From Pelistega sp. (GTDB lineage Bacteria > Pseudomonadota > Gammaproteobacteria > Burkholderiales > Burkholderiaceae_B): a stretch of 54,928 nt of DNA. Both the position numbers and the translations under genes were made by a program. Position 1 is the first letter of the stretch. Each line of letters opens with the position of its first letter. Below are positions 16,516 through 25,459 of this stretch, in pieces. Below the pieces are notes generated by a model that searched no databases, was not told the DNA's origin, and saw nothing but the letters and a program-made list of their open reading frames with translations. The DNA is taken from positions 1-54,928 of the forward strand of contig JAUNUI010000023.1 in NCBI GenBank assembly GCA_030538255.1. Direction: 5' to 3'.

Positions 16516-17613
16516 ATGGATATTTGGTCTTGGTTCACAGATGGTGTGGCTGCGGTGAACGCATGGGGAGCTGATCTCCTGGGCGAAACATTGTGGCTGA
16601 TCATTTGGTCAATTATTAAAATCTTAGTGATTGCTCTGCCGATCATTATCTGTGTGGCCTTCCTCACCTTATGGGAACGTCGCATGATTGGTTATATGCA
16701 CGTGCGTCGCGGCCCGAACCGTACAGGTCCAGGCGGTATTTTGCAGCCATTTGCTGACGTACTTAAGCTTTTAACCAAGGAAGTGATCGTACCGGCTAAA
16801 GCCAATAAAGTACTGTATATCTTGGCACCGATTGTGACCTTGATTCCAGCTTTAGCGGCATGGGCGGTCATTCCTTTCGGTCCTGATGCGGTACTATCGA
16901 ATATTAACGCTGGTCTACTGTATGTGATGGCGATTACGTCGGTAGGTGTGTATGGTGTGATTCTGGCAGGTTGGGCGTCTAACTCTAAGTATCCATTCTT
17001 AGGGGCGATGCGCGCTTCAGCACAGATGATCTCTTATGAGCTGGCGATTGGTTTTGTCTTGCTTGCGGTTCTGTTAGTGTCAGGTACATTAAATATGAAC
17101 GGCATTGTGCAAGGTCAACTCAATGGTTGGTTCGCCGACCGTGGTATTAACTTCATGTCATGGAACTGGTTACCACTGTTCCCACTCTTTGTCGTGTATG
17201 TGATTTCAGCGGTGGCTGAGACGAACCGTCACCCATTCGATGTGGTTGAAGGTGAGTCTGAGATTGTTGCCGGTCACATGGTGGAATACTCAGGCATGGG
17301 CTTTGCGATGTTCTTCTTAGCTGAATACGCAAATATGATTTTATTATCAGCGATGGCAGCAGTAATGTTCTTAGGTGGCTGGTCAAGTCCAATTGATATT
17401 GCCCCATTGAACTGGGTGCCAGGTTGGTTGTGGTTAGGCATTAAGACTTTCTTTGTGGTGTCTTTCTTCATCTGGTTCCGTGCGAGTTTCCCACGTTACC
17501 GTTATGACCAGATTATGCGTCTAGGTTGGAAGATCTTTATCCCATTGACTGGTATTTGGTTAGTTGTTTTAGCCATTTGGATGCAAACACCATTCAATAT
17601 TTGGCAACACTAA
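16516..17613 (+). CDS. nuoH: NADH-quinone oxidoreductase subunit H
   Basis: A 365-residue membrane subunit with about eight helices that joins the peripheral arm to the proton pumps and forms part of the quinone entry tunnel. Landmarks are [21 protein letters not shown] with the charged loop, and [14 protein letters not shown]. The Glu-rich loop [27 protein letters not shown] and the closing [18 protein letters not shown] are also complete. The preceding AETNRHPFD motif is typical. Spacing to nuoI is 17 bp, with AGGCGG in the gap as the nuoI ribosome binding site. Confidence 0.98.
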   Translation: MDIWSWFTDGVAAVNAWGADLLGETLWLIIWSIIKILVIALPIIICVAFLTLWERRMIGYMHVRRGPNRTGPGGILQPFADVLKLLTKEVIVPAKANKVLYILAPIVTLIPALAAWAVIPFGPDAVLSNINAGLLYVMAITSVGVYGVILAGWASNSKYPFLGAMRASAQMISYELAIGFVLLAVLLVSGTLNMNGIVQGQLNGWFADRGINFMSWNWLPLFPLFVVYVISAVAETNRHPFDVVEGESEIVAGHMVEYSGMGFAMFFLAEYANMILLSAMAAVMFLGGWSSPIDIAPLNWVPGWLWLGIKTFFVVSFFIWFRASFPRYRYDQIMRLGWKIFIPLTGIWLVVLAIWMQTPFNIWQH

Positions 17614-17630
17614 GATAGGCGGACACTAGA

Positions 17631-18119
17631 ATGAGTAAAATTAAAAGTTTCATCGGTAGCCTGTTTTTGACAGAATTAGTCAAGGGTTTGGCGCTGACAG
17701 GAAAGTACTTCTTTAAGGGTAAATTTACTTTACGCTACCCTTATGAGAAGACTCCGATGTCGCCACGATTCCGTGGCCTACATGCACAACGTCGCTACCC
17801 GAATGGTGAAGAGCGTTGTATTGCCTGTAAATTATGTGAAGCGGTCTGCCCAGCAGTCGCGATTAGTATTGAGTCTGAAGAGCGCGAAGACGGTTCACGT
17901 CGTACCTCTCGTTATGATATTGACTTAACGAAGTGTATTTTCTGCGGTTTCTGCGAAGAAAGCTGTCCAGTAGATGCAATTGTTGAGACCCATATTCACG
18001 AGTATCACGGTGAACAGCGCGGTGATCTCTACTTCACGAAAGAAATGTTATTAGCGGTTGGTGATAAATATGAATCCGAAATTGCAGCGCGTCGCGAAGC
18101 TGATGCGCCATATCGATAA
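17631..18119 (+). CDS. nuoI: NADH-quinone oxidoreductase subunit I
   Basis: A 162-residue TYKY-type subunit with two [4Fe-4S] clusters, N6a and N6b, in the electron path to N2. The two ferredoxin motifs are complete: Cys63, Cys66, Cys69 and Cys73 in [12 protein letters not shown], and Cys102, Cys105, Cys108 and Cys112 in [12 protein letters not shown]. The N-terminal amphipathic helix and [15 protein letters not shown] dock it on the membrane arm. The gene ends 14 bp before the nuoJ ATG. Confidence 0.98.
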   Translation: MSKIKSFIGSLFLTELVKGLALTGKYFFKGKFTLRYPYEKTPMSPRFRGLHAQRRYPNGEERCIACKLCEAVCPAVAISIESEEREDGSRRTSRYDIDLTKCIFCGFCEESCPVDAIVETHIHEYHGEQRGDLYFTKEMLLAVGDKYESEIAARREADAPYR

Positions 18120-18133
18120 GGCAGGTGAATAAG

Positions 18134-18751
18134 ATGATATTTTCAACTGTACTCTTTTATATTTTGGCAGCGGTATTAATTATCGCTGGTGTGCGCGTGG
18201 TCTTATCACGTCACCCAGTGGTTGCTGTGCTGCACTTAATCTTGGCGTTCTTCACAGCCGCCATGTTATGGATTCTAATTGGTGCCGAGTTCTTAGGTCT
18301 CTTATTGATTGTGGTCTACGTCGGGGCAGTGATGGTACTGTTCCTCTTCGTGGTGATGATGATTGATGTGGTGCCTGAGTCTTTACGCAGTGGTTTCCGC
18401 ACTTACTTGCCGCTTGGTTTAGTAGTCGGTGGCGTAATGGTCGCTGAGATTGCTTTTGTCCTAGGCTCAGTGTACTACGCGACACCAGCACCAGCAGCAT
18501 TACCTGCAGACTATAACAACACCTTAGCGCTTGGTATTGCGATGTATACGGAATATACATTCGCCGTACAAGTCGGTGGCTTAATTCTCTTGGTCGGTAT
18601 GATTTCTGCGATTGCCCTAACATTGCGTGAACGTCGTAACCGTAAATATGTTTTAGCGAAGGATCAACTCCATGTTAAAGCGGCGGATCGTGTTCGCTTA
18701 GTGAACATTAAATCTGAGACGCCTGCTCAACAAGAAGGGGGTGCACAATAA
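18134..18751 (+). CDS. nuoJ: NADH-quinone oxidoreductase subunit J
   Basis: A five-helix membrane subunit of complex I. I place the start at the ATG at 18134 (205 residues) because AGGTGA lies at 18123-18128 with good spacing; a GTG at 18125 would add three residues and overlap this site. The family motif [18 protein letters not shown] is complete, including the pi-bulge helix region thought to matter for coupling. The C-terminus is a charged cytoplasmic tail (about 165-205). The stop and the nuoK start share one base (TAATG). Confidence 0.96.
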   Translation: MIFSTVLFYILAAVLIIAGVRVVLSRHPVVAVLHLILAFFTAAMLWILIGAEFLGLLLIVVYVGAVMVLFLFVVMMIDVVPESLRSGFRTYLPLGLVVGGVMVAEIAFVLGSVYYATPAPAALPADYNNTLALGIAMYTEYTFAVQVGGLILLVGMISAIALTLRERRNRKYVLAKDQLHVKAADRVRLVNIKSETPAQQEGGAQ

Positions 18752-19077
18752 TGACTCTTACCTTAGCGCATTACCTCATTCTTGCGGCCATTATGTTCGC
18801 AATCGGAGTGTTCGGTATCTTCTTTAACCGCCGCAACTTATTGGCTCTTTTGATGTCGATTGAGTTGATGCTATTAGCGGTGAATATTAACTTCGTGGCT
18901 TTCTCCATCTGGCATCCAGCGGCCAATGGTCTACCTGATGTGGCAGGACAGATTTTTGTCTTCTTCATCTTGACTGTGGCTGCTGCTGAAGCGGCGATTG
19001 GTTTAGCTATTTTAGTCTTACTGTTCCGTAAGCTTAATTCGATTAACGTAGACGACGTTGCGCGTCTAAAAGGCTAA
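18751..19077 (+). CDS. nuoK: NADH-quinone oxidoreductase subunit K
   Basis: A 108-residue three-helix subunit related to MrpC that contributes to a proton channel. The conserved intramembrane Glu residues lie in [17 protein letters not shown] (helix 2) and [15 protein letters not shown] (helix 3). It is a few residues longer than the Escherichia coli protein at the C-terminus ([13 protein letters not shown]). It overlaps nuoJ by one base and is 11 bp from nuoL. Confidence 0.97.
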   Translation: MTLTLAHYLILAAIMFAIGVFGIFFNRRNLLALLMSIELMLLAVNINFVAFSIWHPAANGLPDVAGQIFVFFILTVAAAEAAIGLAILVLLFRKLNSINVDDVARLKG

Positions 19078-19088
19078 GGGAAACTTAT

Positions 19089-21092
19089 ATGAATACACTT
19101 TCTCCGATCCTTTTAATGCTGATTGCATTCGCTCCCTTAGCAGGTGCGATTGCGGCTGGTTTGTTCGGAACTGGCTTTCTCGGCAATTGCGTATCACGTC
19201 GTGGCTCGCACTTGATCACCATCACTTTGGTGGCGTTCTCAGCGATTGCGTCGATTTACGTCTTGTTTGAAGTCCTGAACGGTGCTTACTTTAACGATTC
19301 GATCTATACTTGGAGCGTTATCGGTACCACTGTGATGGAAATCGGTTTCTTGGTGGACTCCTTGACTGCCTTGATGATGGTTGTGGTGACTTCAGTGTCG
19401 TTGATGGTGCATATCTACACCATCGGCTATATGGCTGAAGACCCTGGCTACCAACGCTTCTTCTCATATATTTCGTTGTTTACCTTCTCAATGTTGATGT
19501 TGGTGATGGCGAACAATATGCTGCAACTGTTCTTCGGTTGGGAAGCAGTAGGTCTTGTGTCATACCTCTTGATTGGTTTCTGGTATACCCGTGATACCGC
19601 GATTTTCGCCAATATGAAAGCGTTCTTAGTGAACCGTGTGGGTGACTTCGGCTTTATCTTAGGTATTGGTTTATTGTTTGCCCATACAGGCTCTTTAAAC
19701 TATAACGAGGTCTTCTCTAAAGCAGACGAGCTTAACCAAATCACGGTCTTAGGTGACTGGCATATGCTGACCCTAGCATGTATCTGCTTATTCGTAGGTG
19801 CCATGGGTAAATCGGCTCAAGTGCCTCTACATGCTTGGTTACCTGACTCAATGGAAGGCCCAACGCCAATTTCTGCCTTGATTCACGCGGCAACTATGGT
19901 GACAGCGGGTATCTTTATGGTGTCACGTTTCTCACCGCTATTTGAACTGAGCGATACCGCTTTAAGTTTAATTATCGTGGTGGGTGCAATCGGTGCCTTG
20001 TTCTTGGGTCTCTTGGGTATTATCCAGAATGACATCAAGCGCGTGGTGGCTTACTCAACCTTGTCTCAGCTTGGTTATATGACCGTAGCTCTTGGTGCTT
20101 CAGCGTATCCAGTAGCGATCTTCCACTTAATGACACACGCTTTCTTTAAAGCCTTGTTATTCTTAGGTGCGGGTTCGGTGATTATTGGTATGCACCATGA
20201 CCAAGATATCCGTAATATGGGTGGCTTACGCAAGTACATGCCGATTACTTGGATTACCTTCTTATTAGGTACCTTGGCACTTGTTGGTACACCGTTCTTC
20301 TCTGGTTTCTACTCGAAAGAGCATATTATTGAAGCGGCGAACTACTCAACCGTATGGGGTTCAGGTTTTGCATACTGGGCAACCTTAATCGGTGTGTTTG
20401 TAACCTCTTTATACTCGTTCCGTGTGTACTTCTTAGTATTCCATGGCAAAGAGCGCTTTGATACCAGTGGAGAGCATCATCATGATGCGCACGATGATCA
20501 TGGTCATCATGGTGGTACGCCGCATGAGTCGCCATGGGTGGTTACCTTACCATTAGTCTTATTGGCGATTCCATCGGTGGTGATCGGTGCAATTGTGGTT
20601 GATAAGCTCTTGTTCGGTGATTTCTTCGGCTCGGCCATTGTCGTGGCAGCTGAACATCCTGCGATGACAACCTTAGCGTCACACTTCCATGGTTGGGTTG
20701 AATATAGCTTACATGCCTTCCAAACTGCACCATTCTGGTTAATGGTGGCGGGTTTAGTGGTTGCCTGGTATGCCTATATTGTGAATCCTTCTTTACCACC
20801 TAAAGTCTACAAATCACTTTCAGGTATCAACCGTATTTTAGAAAACAAATACTATGTTGATGCGATTTATGAGAATGTATTTGCACGTGGTGCTCGTATG
20901 GCAGGTCAGTTATTCCACAATGTGGGTGACCGTGGCTTGATCGAGGGTGTGCTTATCGGTGGTTCAACTCGTCTCGTATCGTGGGTAGCTGCAATCAGTC
21001 GTGTATTCCAGTCTGGTTATATCTACCACTACGCGCTAGCTATGATGGCGGGTGTGATTGTATTAATTTCTTTCTTTGTACTGGTACATTAA
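19089..21092 (+). CDS. nuoL: NADH-quinone oxidoreductase subunit L
   Basis: A 667-residue antiporter-like proton-pumping subunit at the far end of the membrane arm, with the long lateral helix that braces the pumps. Landmarks are FFGWEAVGLVSYLLIGFW with the key Glu, KSAQVPLHAWLPDSMEGPTPISALIHAATMV with the channel Lys and His, and YSTLSQLGYM. A His-rich loop (EHHHDAHDDHGHHGG, about 461-475) sits between the antiporter core and the C-terminal helix. It may bind metals incidentally and occurs in related bacteria. Confidence 0.98.
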   Translation: MNTLSPILLMLIAFAPLAGAIAAGLFGTGFLGNCVSRRGSHLITITLVAFSAIASIYVLFEVLNGAYFNDSIYTWSVIGTTVMEIGFLVDSLTALMMVVVTSVSLMVHIYTIGYMAEDPGYQRFFSYISLFTFSMLMLVMANNMLQLFFGWEAVGLVSYLLIGFWYTRDTAIFANMKAFLVNRVGDFGFILGIGLLFAHTGSLNYNEVFSKADELNQITVLGDWHMLTLACICLFVGAMGKSAQVPLHAWLPDSMEGPTPISALIHAATMVTAGIFMVSRFSPLFELSDTALSLIIVVGAIGALFLGLLGIIQNDIKRVVAYSTLSQLGYMTVALGASAYPVAIFHLMTHAFFKALLFLGAGSVIIGMHHDQDIRNMGGLRKYMPITWITFLLGTLALVGTPFFSGFYSKEHIIEAANYSTVWGSGFAYWATLIGVFVTSLYSFRVYFLVFHGKERFDTSGEHHHDAHDDHGHHGGTPHESPWVVTLPLVLLAIPSVVIGAIVVDKLLFGDFFGSAIVVAAEHPAMTTLASHFHGWVEYSLHAFQTAPFWLMVAGLVVAWYAYIVNPSLPPKVYKSLSGINRILENKYYVDAIYENVFARGARMAGQLFHNVGDRGLIEGVLIGGSTRLVSWVAAISRVFQSGYIYHYALAMMAGVIVLISFFVLVH

Positions 21093-21102
21093 GGTCGGCG
21101 AA

Positions 21103-22584
21103 ATGATTTCAACTATTCCATGGCTTTCCTTATCGATTTTTGTACCGATTATTGCTGGTATTCTGGTGTTGATCTTCGGCCGCGATGAGCGTGCCGAGTA
21201 CACCCGTAAACTAGCACTAATTGGTGCGATCGTTAGCTTTTTAGTAACTTTGCCTGTGATTGCAGGTTTCGATTCTACTGTGGCCAGTATGCAGTTTGTA
21301 GAGCAGGCATCGTGGATCGACGCATTTAATGTCAAATACCACCTTGGGGTTGACGGCATTAGCATCTGGTTTGTGGTTCTGACTGCCTTCATCACGGTAA
21401 TCGTGGTGGTGGCAGGTTGGGAAGTAATTACTAACCGTATTGCGCAATATATGGCAGCCTTCTTAATGCTATCAGGCATTATGGTTGGTGTCTTTGTGGC
21501 ACTTGATGGCTTATTGTTCTACGTATTCTTTGAGGCAACTCTTATTCCGATGTATATTATTATCGGTGTATGGGGCGGTCCAAATCGCGTGTATGCAGCC
21601 TTCAAGTTCTTCCTATACACCTTATTGGGCTCGCTATTAACGCTAGTTGCCTTTATCTACTTGTACACTAAGACAGGTACATTCGATATTGCGACATGGC
21701 ATGAATTGCCTTTAGCGATGACACCGCAACTGTTTATCTTCTTTGCCTTATTTGCCGCGTTCGCCGTGAAAGTGCCGATGTGGCCAGTCCATACTTGGTT
21801 GCCTGATGCTCACGTGGAAGCACCTACCGGTGGTTCGATTGTCCTAGCGGCTATTATGTTGAAACTCGGTGCTTACGGCTTCCTACGCTTCTCTATGCCA
21901 ATTGCACCCGATGCCTCACAAAGTATGGCAGGCCTGATGATTGCCTTGTCGCTCATCGCGGTGATTTATATTTCGCTGGTGGCCTTAGTACAAGACGATA
22001 TGAAGAAACTCGTGGCGTACTCATCAGTCGCTCACATGGGTTTTGTGACCTTGGGCTTTTTCATGTTCAACACGGCAGGTCTTGAGGGTGCGATTATTCA
22101 GATGATCTCTCACGGTTTTGTCTCTGCGGCGATGTTTATGTGTATCGGTGTCTTGTATGACCGCTTGCATTCACGTCGTATCGCTGACTACGGTGGTGTG
22201 ATTAATGTGATGCCTAAGTTTGTCACCTTCTTCGTCTTGTTCTCTATGGCCAATAGCGGTCTACCAGCAACCAGTGGTTTCGTGGGCGAGTTCTACGTGA
22301 TTATGGGTGCGGTTGAACATAATTTCTGGATCGGCTTCTTGACAGCGACTTCATTGATTTTTGCTGCCTCGTATTCACTCTGGATGGTGAAGCGTGTTGC
22401 CTTCGGTGATATTAAGAATCCTCAAGTATCCCACATGAGCGATATTAATAGCCGTGAATATGCGATCTTGGCAGTGCTGGCGGTGTTTGTCTTGTTTATG
22501 GGTGTGTATCCACAGCCATTTACCGAAGTCATGCACGTATCGGTGCAACAATTGCTAGAGCATGTCGCTCAATCTAAACTGTAG
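21103..22584 (+). CDS. nuoM: NADH-quinone oxidoreductase subunit M
   Basis: A 493-residue antiporter-like proton pump of complex I. I choose the ATG at 21103 ([11 protein letters not shown]) because AAGG lies about 8 bp upstream. The longer frame from 21076 lies within the end of nuoL and adds residues unlike the family. Landmarks are [20 protein letters not shown] with the key Glu, [34 protein letters not shown] with the channel Lys, and the [10 protein letters not shown] helix. The nuoN start follows after 10 bp. Confidence 0.97.
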   Translation: MISTIPWLSLSIFVPIIAGILVLIFGRDERAEYTRKLALIGAIVSFLVTLPVIAGFDSTVASMQFVEQASWIDAFNVKYHLGVDGISIWFVVLTAFITVIVVVAGWEVITNRIAQYMAAFLMLSGIMVGVFVALDGLLFYVFFEATLIPMYIIIGVWGGPNRVYAAFKFFLYTLLGSLLTLVAFIYLYTKTGTFDIATWHELPLAMTPQLFIFFALFAAFAVKVPMWPVHTWLPDAHVEAPTGGSIVLAAIMLKLGAYGFLRFSMPIAPDASQSMAGLMIALSLIAVIYISLVALVQDDMKKLVAYSSVAHMGFVTLGFFMFNTAGLEGAIIQMISHGFVSAAMFMCIGVLYDRLHSRRIADYGGVINVMPKFVTFFVLFSMANSGLPATSGFVGEFYVIMGAVEHNFWIGFLTATSLIFAASYSLWMVKRVAFGDIKNPQVSHMSDINSREYAILAVLAVFVLFMGVYPQPFTEVMHVSVQQLLEHVAQSKL

Positions 22585-22594
22585 GTGCGCAACG

Positions 22595-24082
22595 ATGTTA
22601 GAAAACCAATTTAATTTTGCACTTGCTCTGCCAGAAATTGTTCTGTGTATTCTGGCAATCGGCATTCTTTTATTAGAGGCGTTTACGCGCTCGAAAGACA
22701 GTAGCCTGAGCTATATTATGTCTTTGGGTACCTTAGTGCTACTCAGTTTAATTTCACTGTATCAATGGAATGCGGGTCTGAATGGCATGACATTCTATGG
22801 TCAATATGTAGCAGACCCAATGGCACACTTTATGAAGATTGTGTCGTACTTGGCTGTTATGGCTACGCTTGTGTATAGCCGTCAATACTTAATTGATCGC
22901 CATATGGTAAAAGGCGGTGAGTACTACGCTTTAACTATGTTAGCGCTCCTCGGCCAGATGGTGATGATCTCAGCGTCAAGCATGTTGAGTATCTACTTAG
23001 GTTTAGAGTTAATGTCATTAGCGCTGTATGCCTTAGTAGCGGTACGCCGTGAACACTTAGGCAGCATTGAATCATCAATGAAATACTATGTCTTAGGCTC
23101 TTTAGCTTCAGGCTTCTTGCTGTACGGTATTTCGATGGTGTACGGTGCCACGGGTCATATTAGCTTAGCGGGTGTGGCTTCGGTACTATCAAGCGGTGCG
23201 TATAACCAGATGGCACTGATGTTAGGTGCGGTATTTGTGGTCTGTGGTATTGCTTTCAAATTAGGTGCTGTGCCATTCCATATGTGGGTACCTGACGTAT
23301 ACCAAGGCGCGCCAACGGCGGTGACCTTAACCATCGGCGCGGCGCCGAAGATTGCGGCATTGGCCATCACCTTACGTCTCTTAATCGAAGGCATGAATGC
23401 GGTATCGATTAGCTGGCAACCGATGTTGATTATCTTGGCGGTCTTGTCATTAGCCATTGGTAACCTAACCGCGATTATGCAAACTAACTTTAAGCGTATG
23501 TTGGCGTACTCGACCATCTCGCATGTGGGTTTTGTATTGCTCGGTTTATTATCAGGCGTTCACTCAGATGGTCAGTTGGCCACAGGTGCTTATGGCTCAG
23601 CGTTATTCTATATGGTGACCTATGTATTAACCACCTTAGCTAGCTTCGGTATTGTGTTAATCCTTAGTCGTCAGGGTTTTGAGAGTGAAGAGATCAGTGA
23701 TTTGGCCGGTTTAAACCGTCGTCATCCGCTCTTAGCATTCGCGATTCTTATCTTGATGTTCTCGCTGGCAGGTATTCCACCATTAGTTGGTTTCTACGCC
23801 AAATTAGTGGTCTTACAAGCCGCATTAGCAGCAGGCCATATTGTATTAACTGTGGTGGCTGTACTGTTCTCATTAATCGGTGCCTTCTACTACCTACGCG
23901 TGGTGAAAGTCATGTACTTTGATGAACCTGCGAAGAATGTCCCTGAAATCGGTACACAGTTAAGCTTCCGTAGTGGTGTCTTATCGGTTAATGGTTTATT
24001 AATCGTGTTATTAGGTCTACTACCAGGTGGTTTAATGGCTATTTGCGTTCAAGTGATTGACGCTTCTTTGAAGTTTAATTAA
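22595..24082 (+). CDS. nuoN: NADH-quinone oxidoreductase subunit N
   Basis: A 495-residue antiporter-like proton pump and the last nuo gene. The ATG at 22595 ([14 protein letters not shown]) follows TAGGTG at 22583-22588; the frame from 22562 would overlap nuoM. Landmarks are [19 protein letters not shown] with the key Glu, [23 protein letters not shown] with the channel Lys, and [17 protein letters not shown]. It ends 27 bp before the DUF2818 gene. Confidence 0.97.
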   Translation: MLENQFNFALALPEIVLCILAIGILLLEAFTRSKDSSLSYIMSLGTLVLLSLISLYQWNAGLNGMTFYGQYVADPMAHFMKIVSYLAVMATLVYSRQYLIDRHMVKGGEYYALTMLALLGQMVMISASSMLSIYLGLELMSLALYALVAVRREHLGSIESSMKYYVLGSLASGFLLYGISMVYGATGHISLAGVASVLSSGAYNQMALMLGAVFVVCGIAFKLGAVPFHMWVPDVYQGAPTAVTLTIGAAPKIAALAITLRLLIEGMNAVSISWQPMLIILAVLSLAIGNLTAIMQTNFKRMLAYSTISHVGFVLLGLLSGVHSDGQLATGAYGSALFYMVTYVLTTLASFGIVLILSRQGFESEEISDLAGLNRRHPLLAFAILILMFSLAGIPPLVGFYAKLVVLQAALAAGHIVLTVVAVLFSLIGAFYYLRVVKVMYFDEPAKNVPEIGTQLSFRSGVLSVNGLLIVLLGLLPGGLMAICVQVIDASLKFN

Positions 24083-24109
24083 GTTTTTTCTGTAGTAAAG
24101 TAGGTAAAG

Positions 24110-24619
24110 ATGTATCCTGAATCGTCCGTTTGGTTAATTATTATTTTGGCATTTGTATTTGCCACCATACCTTTTTTAACCGAACGGATGTTCGCTTTTG
24201 TACCTGCCCAGCTAGCAGGTGAGCCTGAACGCTTTAGTGGCTACTATCAATTACGCGCGCTCTTAGCCTATGCGGTGCTTGGATTAGGTGTGTACTTAAT
24301 GAGTATGCCGCTTCATTCTGTCCCCTTAAAAGCCGTCGGTTTCGTGCTGTTTATCTTTGTACTTGCCTTACCGAGTGTATTGGTCGGTGCTTATGTGAAA
24401 GTTAAGAAACTCGCCGTGCGCTTATTCGAGCTCCTCACACTATACTTCCTCACCGGATCAATCGGCTTTATGGTTGAATCCTACTTTGCCAATAGCGTAC
24501 CGCAACAATGGCAGTTCTATGCGATTAGCTTAAGTATTTTTGTTGTGCTGGCTTTCCCCGGTTTCGTCTGGCGCCACTTGATGAAGCATCCACAGAATCG
24601 TGGCATGTTGAAAGAGTAG
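24110..24619 (+). CDS. DUF2818 membrane protein
   Basis: A 169-residue integral membrane protein of unknown function. The start MYPESSVWLIIILAFVFATIPFLTERMF and the end FYAISLSIFVVLAFPGFVWRHLM match the DUF2818 family, which in betaproteobacteria is usually found directly after nuoN, as here. About five hydrophobic segments are visible. The common family members I recall are nearer 100-110 residues. This one seems to carry an extra segment in its middle, about residues 35-95. The position suggests a role linked to complex I assembly or function, but that is inference from context only. Confidence 0.85.
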   Translation: MYPESSVWLIIILAFVFATIPFLTERMFAFVPAQLAGEPERFSGYYQLRALLAYAVLGLGVYLMSMPLHSVPLKAVGFVLFIFVLALPSVLVGAYVKVKKLAVRLFELLTLYFLTGSIGFMVESYFANSVPQQWQFYAISLSIFVVLAFPGFVWRHLMKHPQNRGMLKE

Positions 24620-24771
24620 CGCTTAGGCCTTAGTGCTTTATCCTTAGCGCTTTATCCTTAGACCTTAGCGCCACAGCCTTATCCCTAAGTCTTTAGCCAT
24701 CATCCACCCATAAAGCGATCCTGCTCGATGAGCAGCTAGCTCATCATTGGCAGCCGCTTAAGCTTTAACAC

Positions 24772-24793
24772 AAACGCCGCATTCGCGGCGTTT
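24772..24793 (+). terminator. Strong hairpin, likely end of the nuo transcript
   Basis: AAACGCCGC (24772-24780) and GCGGCGTTT (24785-24793) form a perfect 9-bp stem with an ATTC loop. Only three T residues end the stem, so termination may be partial. Confidence 0.6.
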
Positions 24794-24802
24794 AGTCAAT
24801 GT

Positions 24803-24973
24803 GTGTTCTACGGACGCTTACAAGACATCAGCTTCACGCATTTCTAGAACCGTTTCAATATGTGTAATACGGATGCATACCCAGAGCAGTCTCTAGAGGT
24901 GTTCTACGGACGCTTACACACTAGGCCCGCAAAATGCGGATTTTCGTTAAGGCGTCTTCTGCAGACGTTAACA
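24803..24973. repeat. 20-bp repeat, two perfect and two degenerate copies
   Basis: GTGTTCTACGGACGCTTACA occurs perfectly at 24803-24822 and 24899-24918. Copies with 15 of 20 matches lie at 24862-24881 and 24954-24973. All four are in the same orientation with gaps of 59, 37 and 55 bp between starts. A small hairpin, CCGCA-AAA-TGCGG followed by ATTTT, lies at 24927-24944. Confidence 0.75.
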
Positions 24974-25459
24974 ATACGCTTACCCTCCATTCTAAACTTT
25001 ACTCATAATAATTACAGAGTGTAGTTTTTTGCCAACTTATAAGGAATCTCCTCAAATCTAAAGAATTGTCATGCTTTGTATAGGTGACTATATAAATTGA
25101 TAGTGAGCAAAAAATAGCAAAAAATGAATTTCTTTTAAAAAATCAACGGCTTATCTTGATTTTCTGGTAATTAATAAATATATTAAAAAATTATCTTTTA
25201 TAAAATTTGAATTTGCCTATTTGTTTTGCTTTATTTTTGTGAGAAATCAATGCAATTGGAAGAATTTAATACTAGAATCAAAATGTAAAAAGGGTAAATG
25301 TTTTAATGTATTTGATTTTTATTTAAATATATTTGAATTATTTTCCTTCAAATTCTACGCTTATGATGCGCTTGTTCAGATAAGTGTAGTTCGTTAAGAA
25401 ATTCTTTTCCATTAACATTGTCTTACTTTGTCACTACAGAGTAAAAGTGGAGTATAACT

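Larger units (their letters stand above)
24620..25459. other. Non-coding region between the nuo unit and the adhesin
   Basis: This 840-bp stretch holds no gene that I can support. The first 80 bp contains reiterated words near CCTTAGCGCTTTAT (24640-24700). A repeat and hairpin cluster follows at 24770-24975. From about 25060 to 25440 the DNA is very AT-rich, with A/T tracts and little else. This should contain the adhesin promoter and would suit silencing by an H-NS-like protein, which is inference. GGAG at 25450-25453 precedes the adhesin ATG. Confidence 0.6.

Noticed and set aside
18125-18133. GTG start for nuoJ
   Set aside because: It overlaps the ribosome binding site of the ATG at 18134, which gives the usual NuoJ start.
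24803-24973. CRISPR-like array
   Set aside because: Only two perfect copies, gaps of 37 to 59 bp, two copies at 15/20 identity, and no cas genes.
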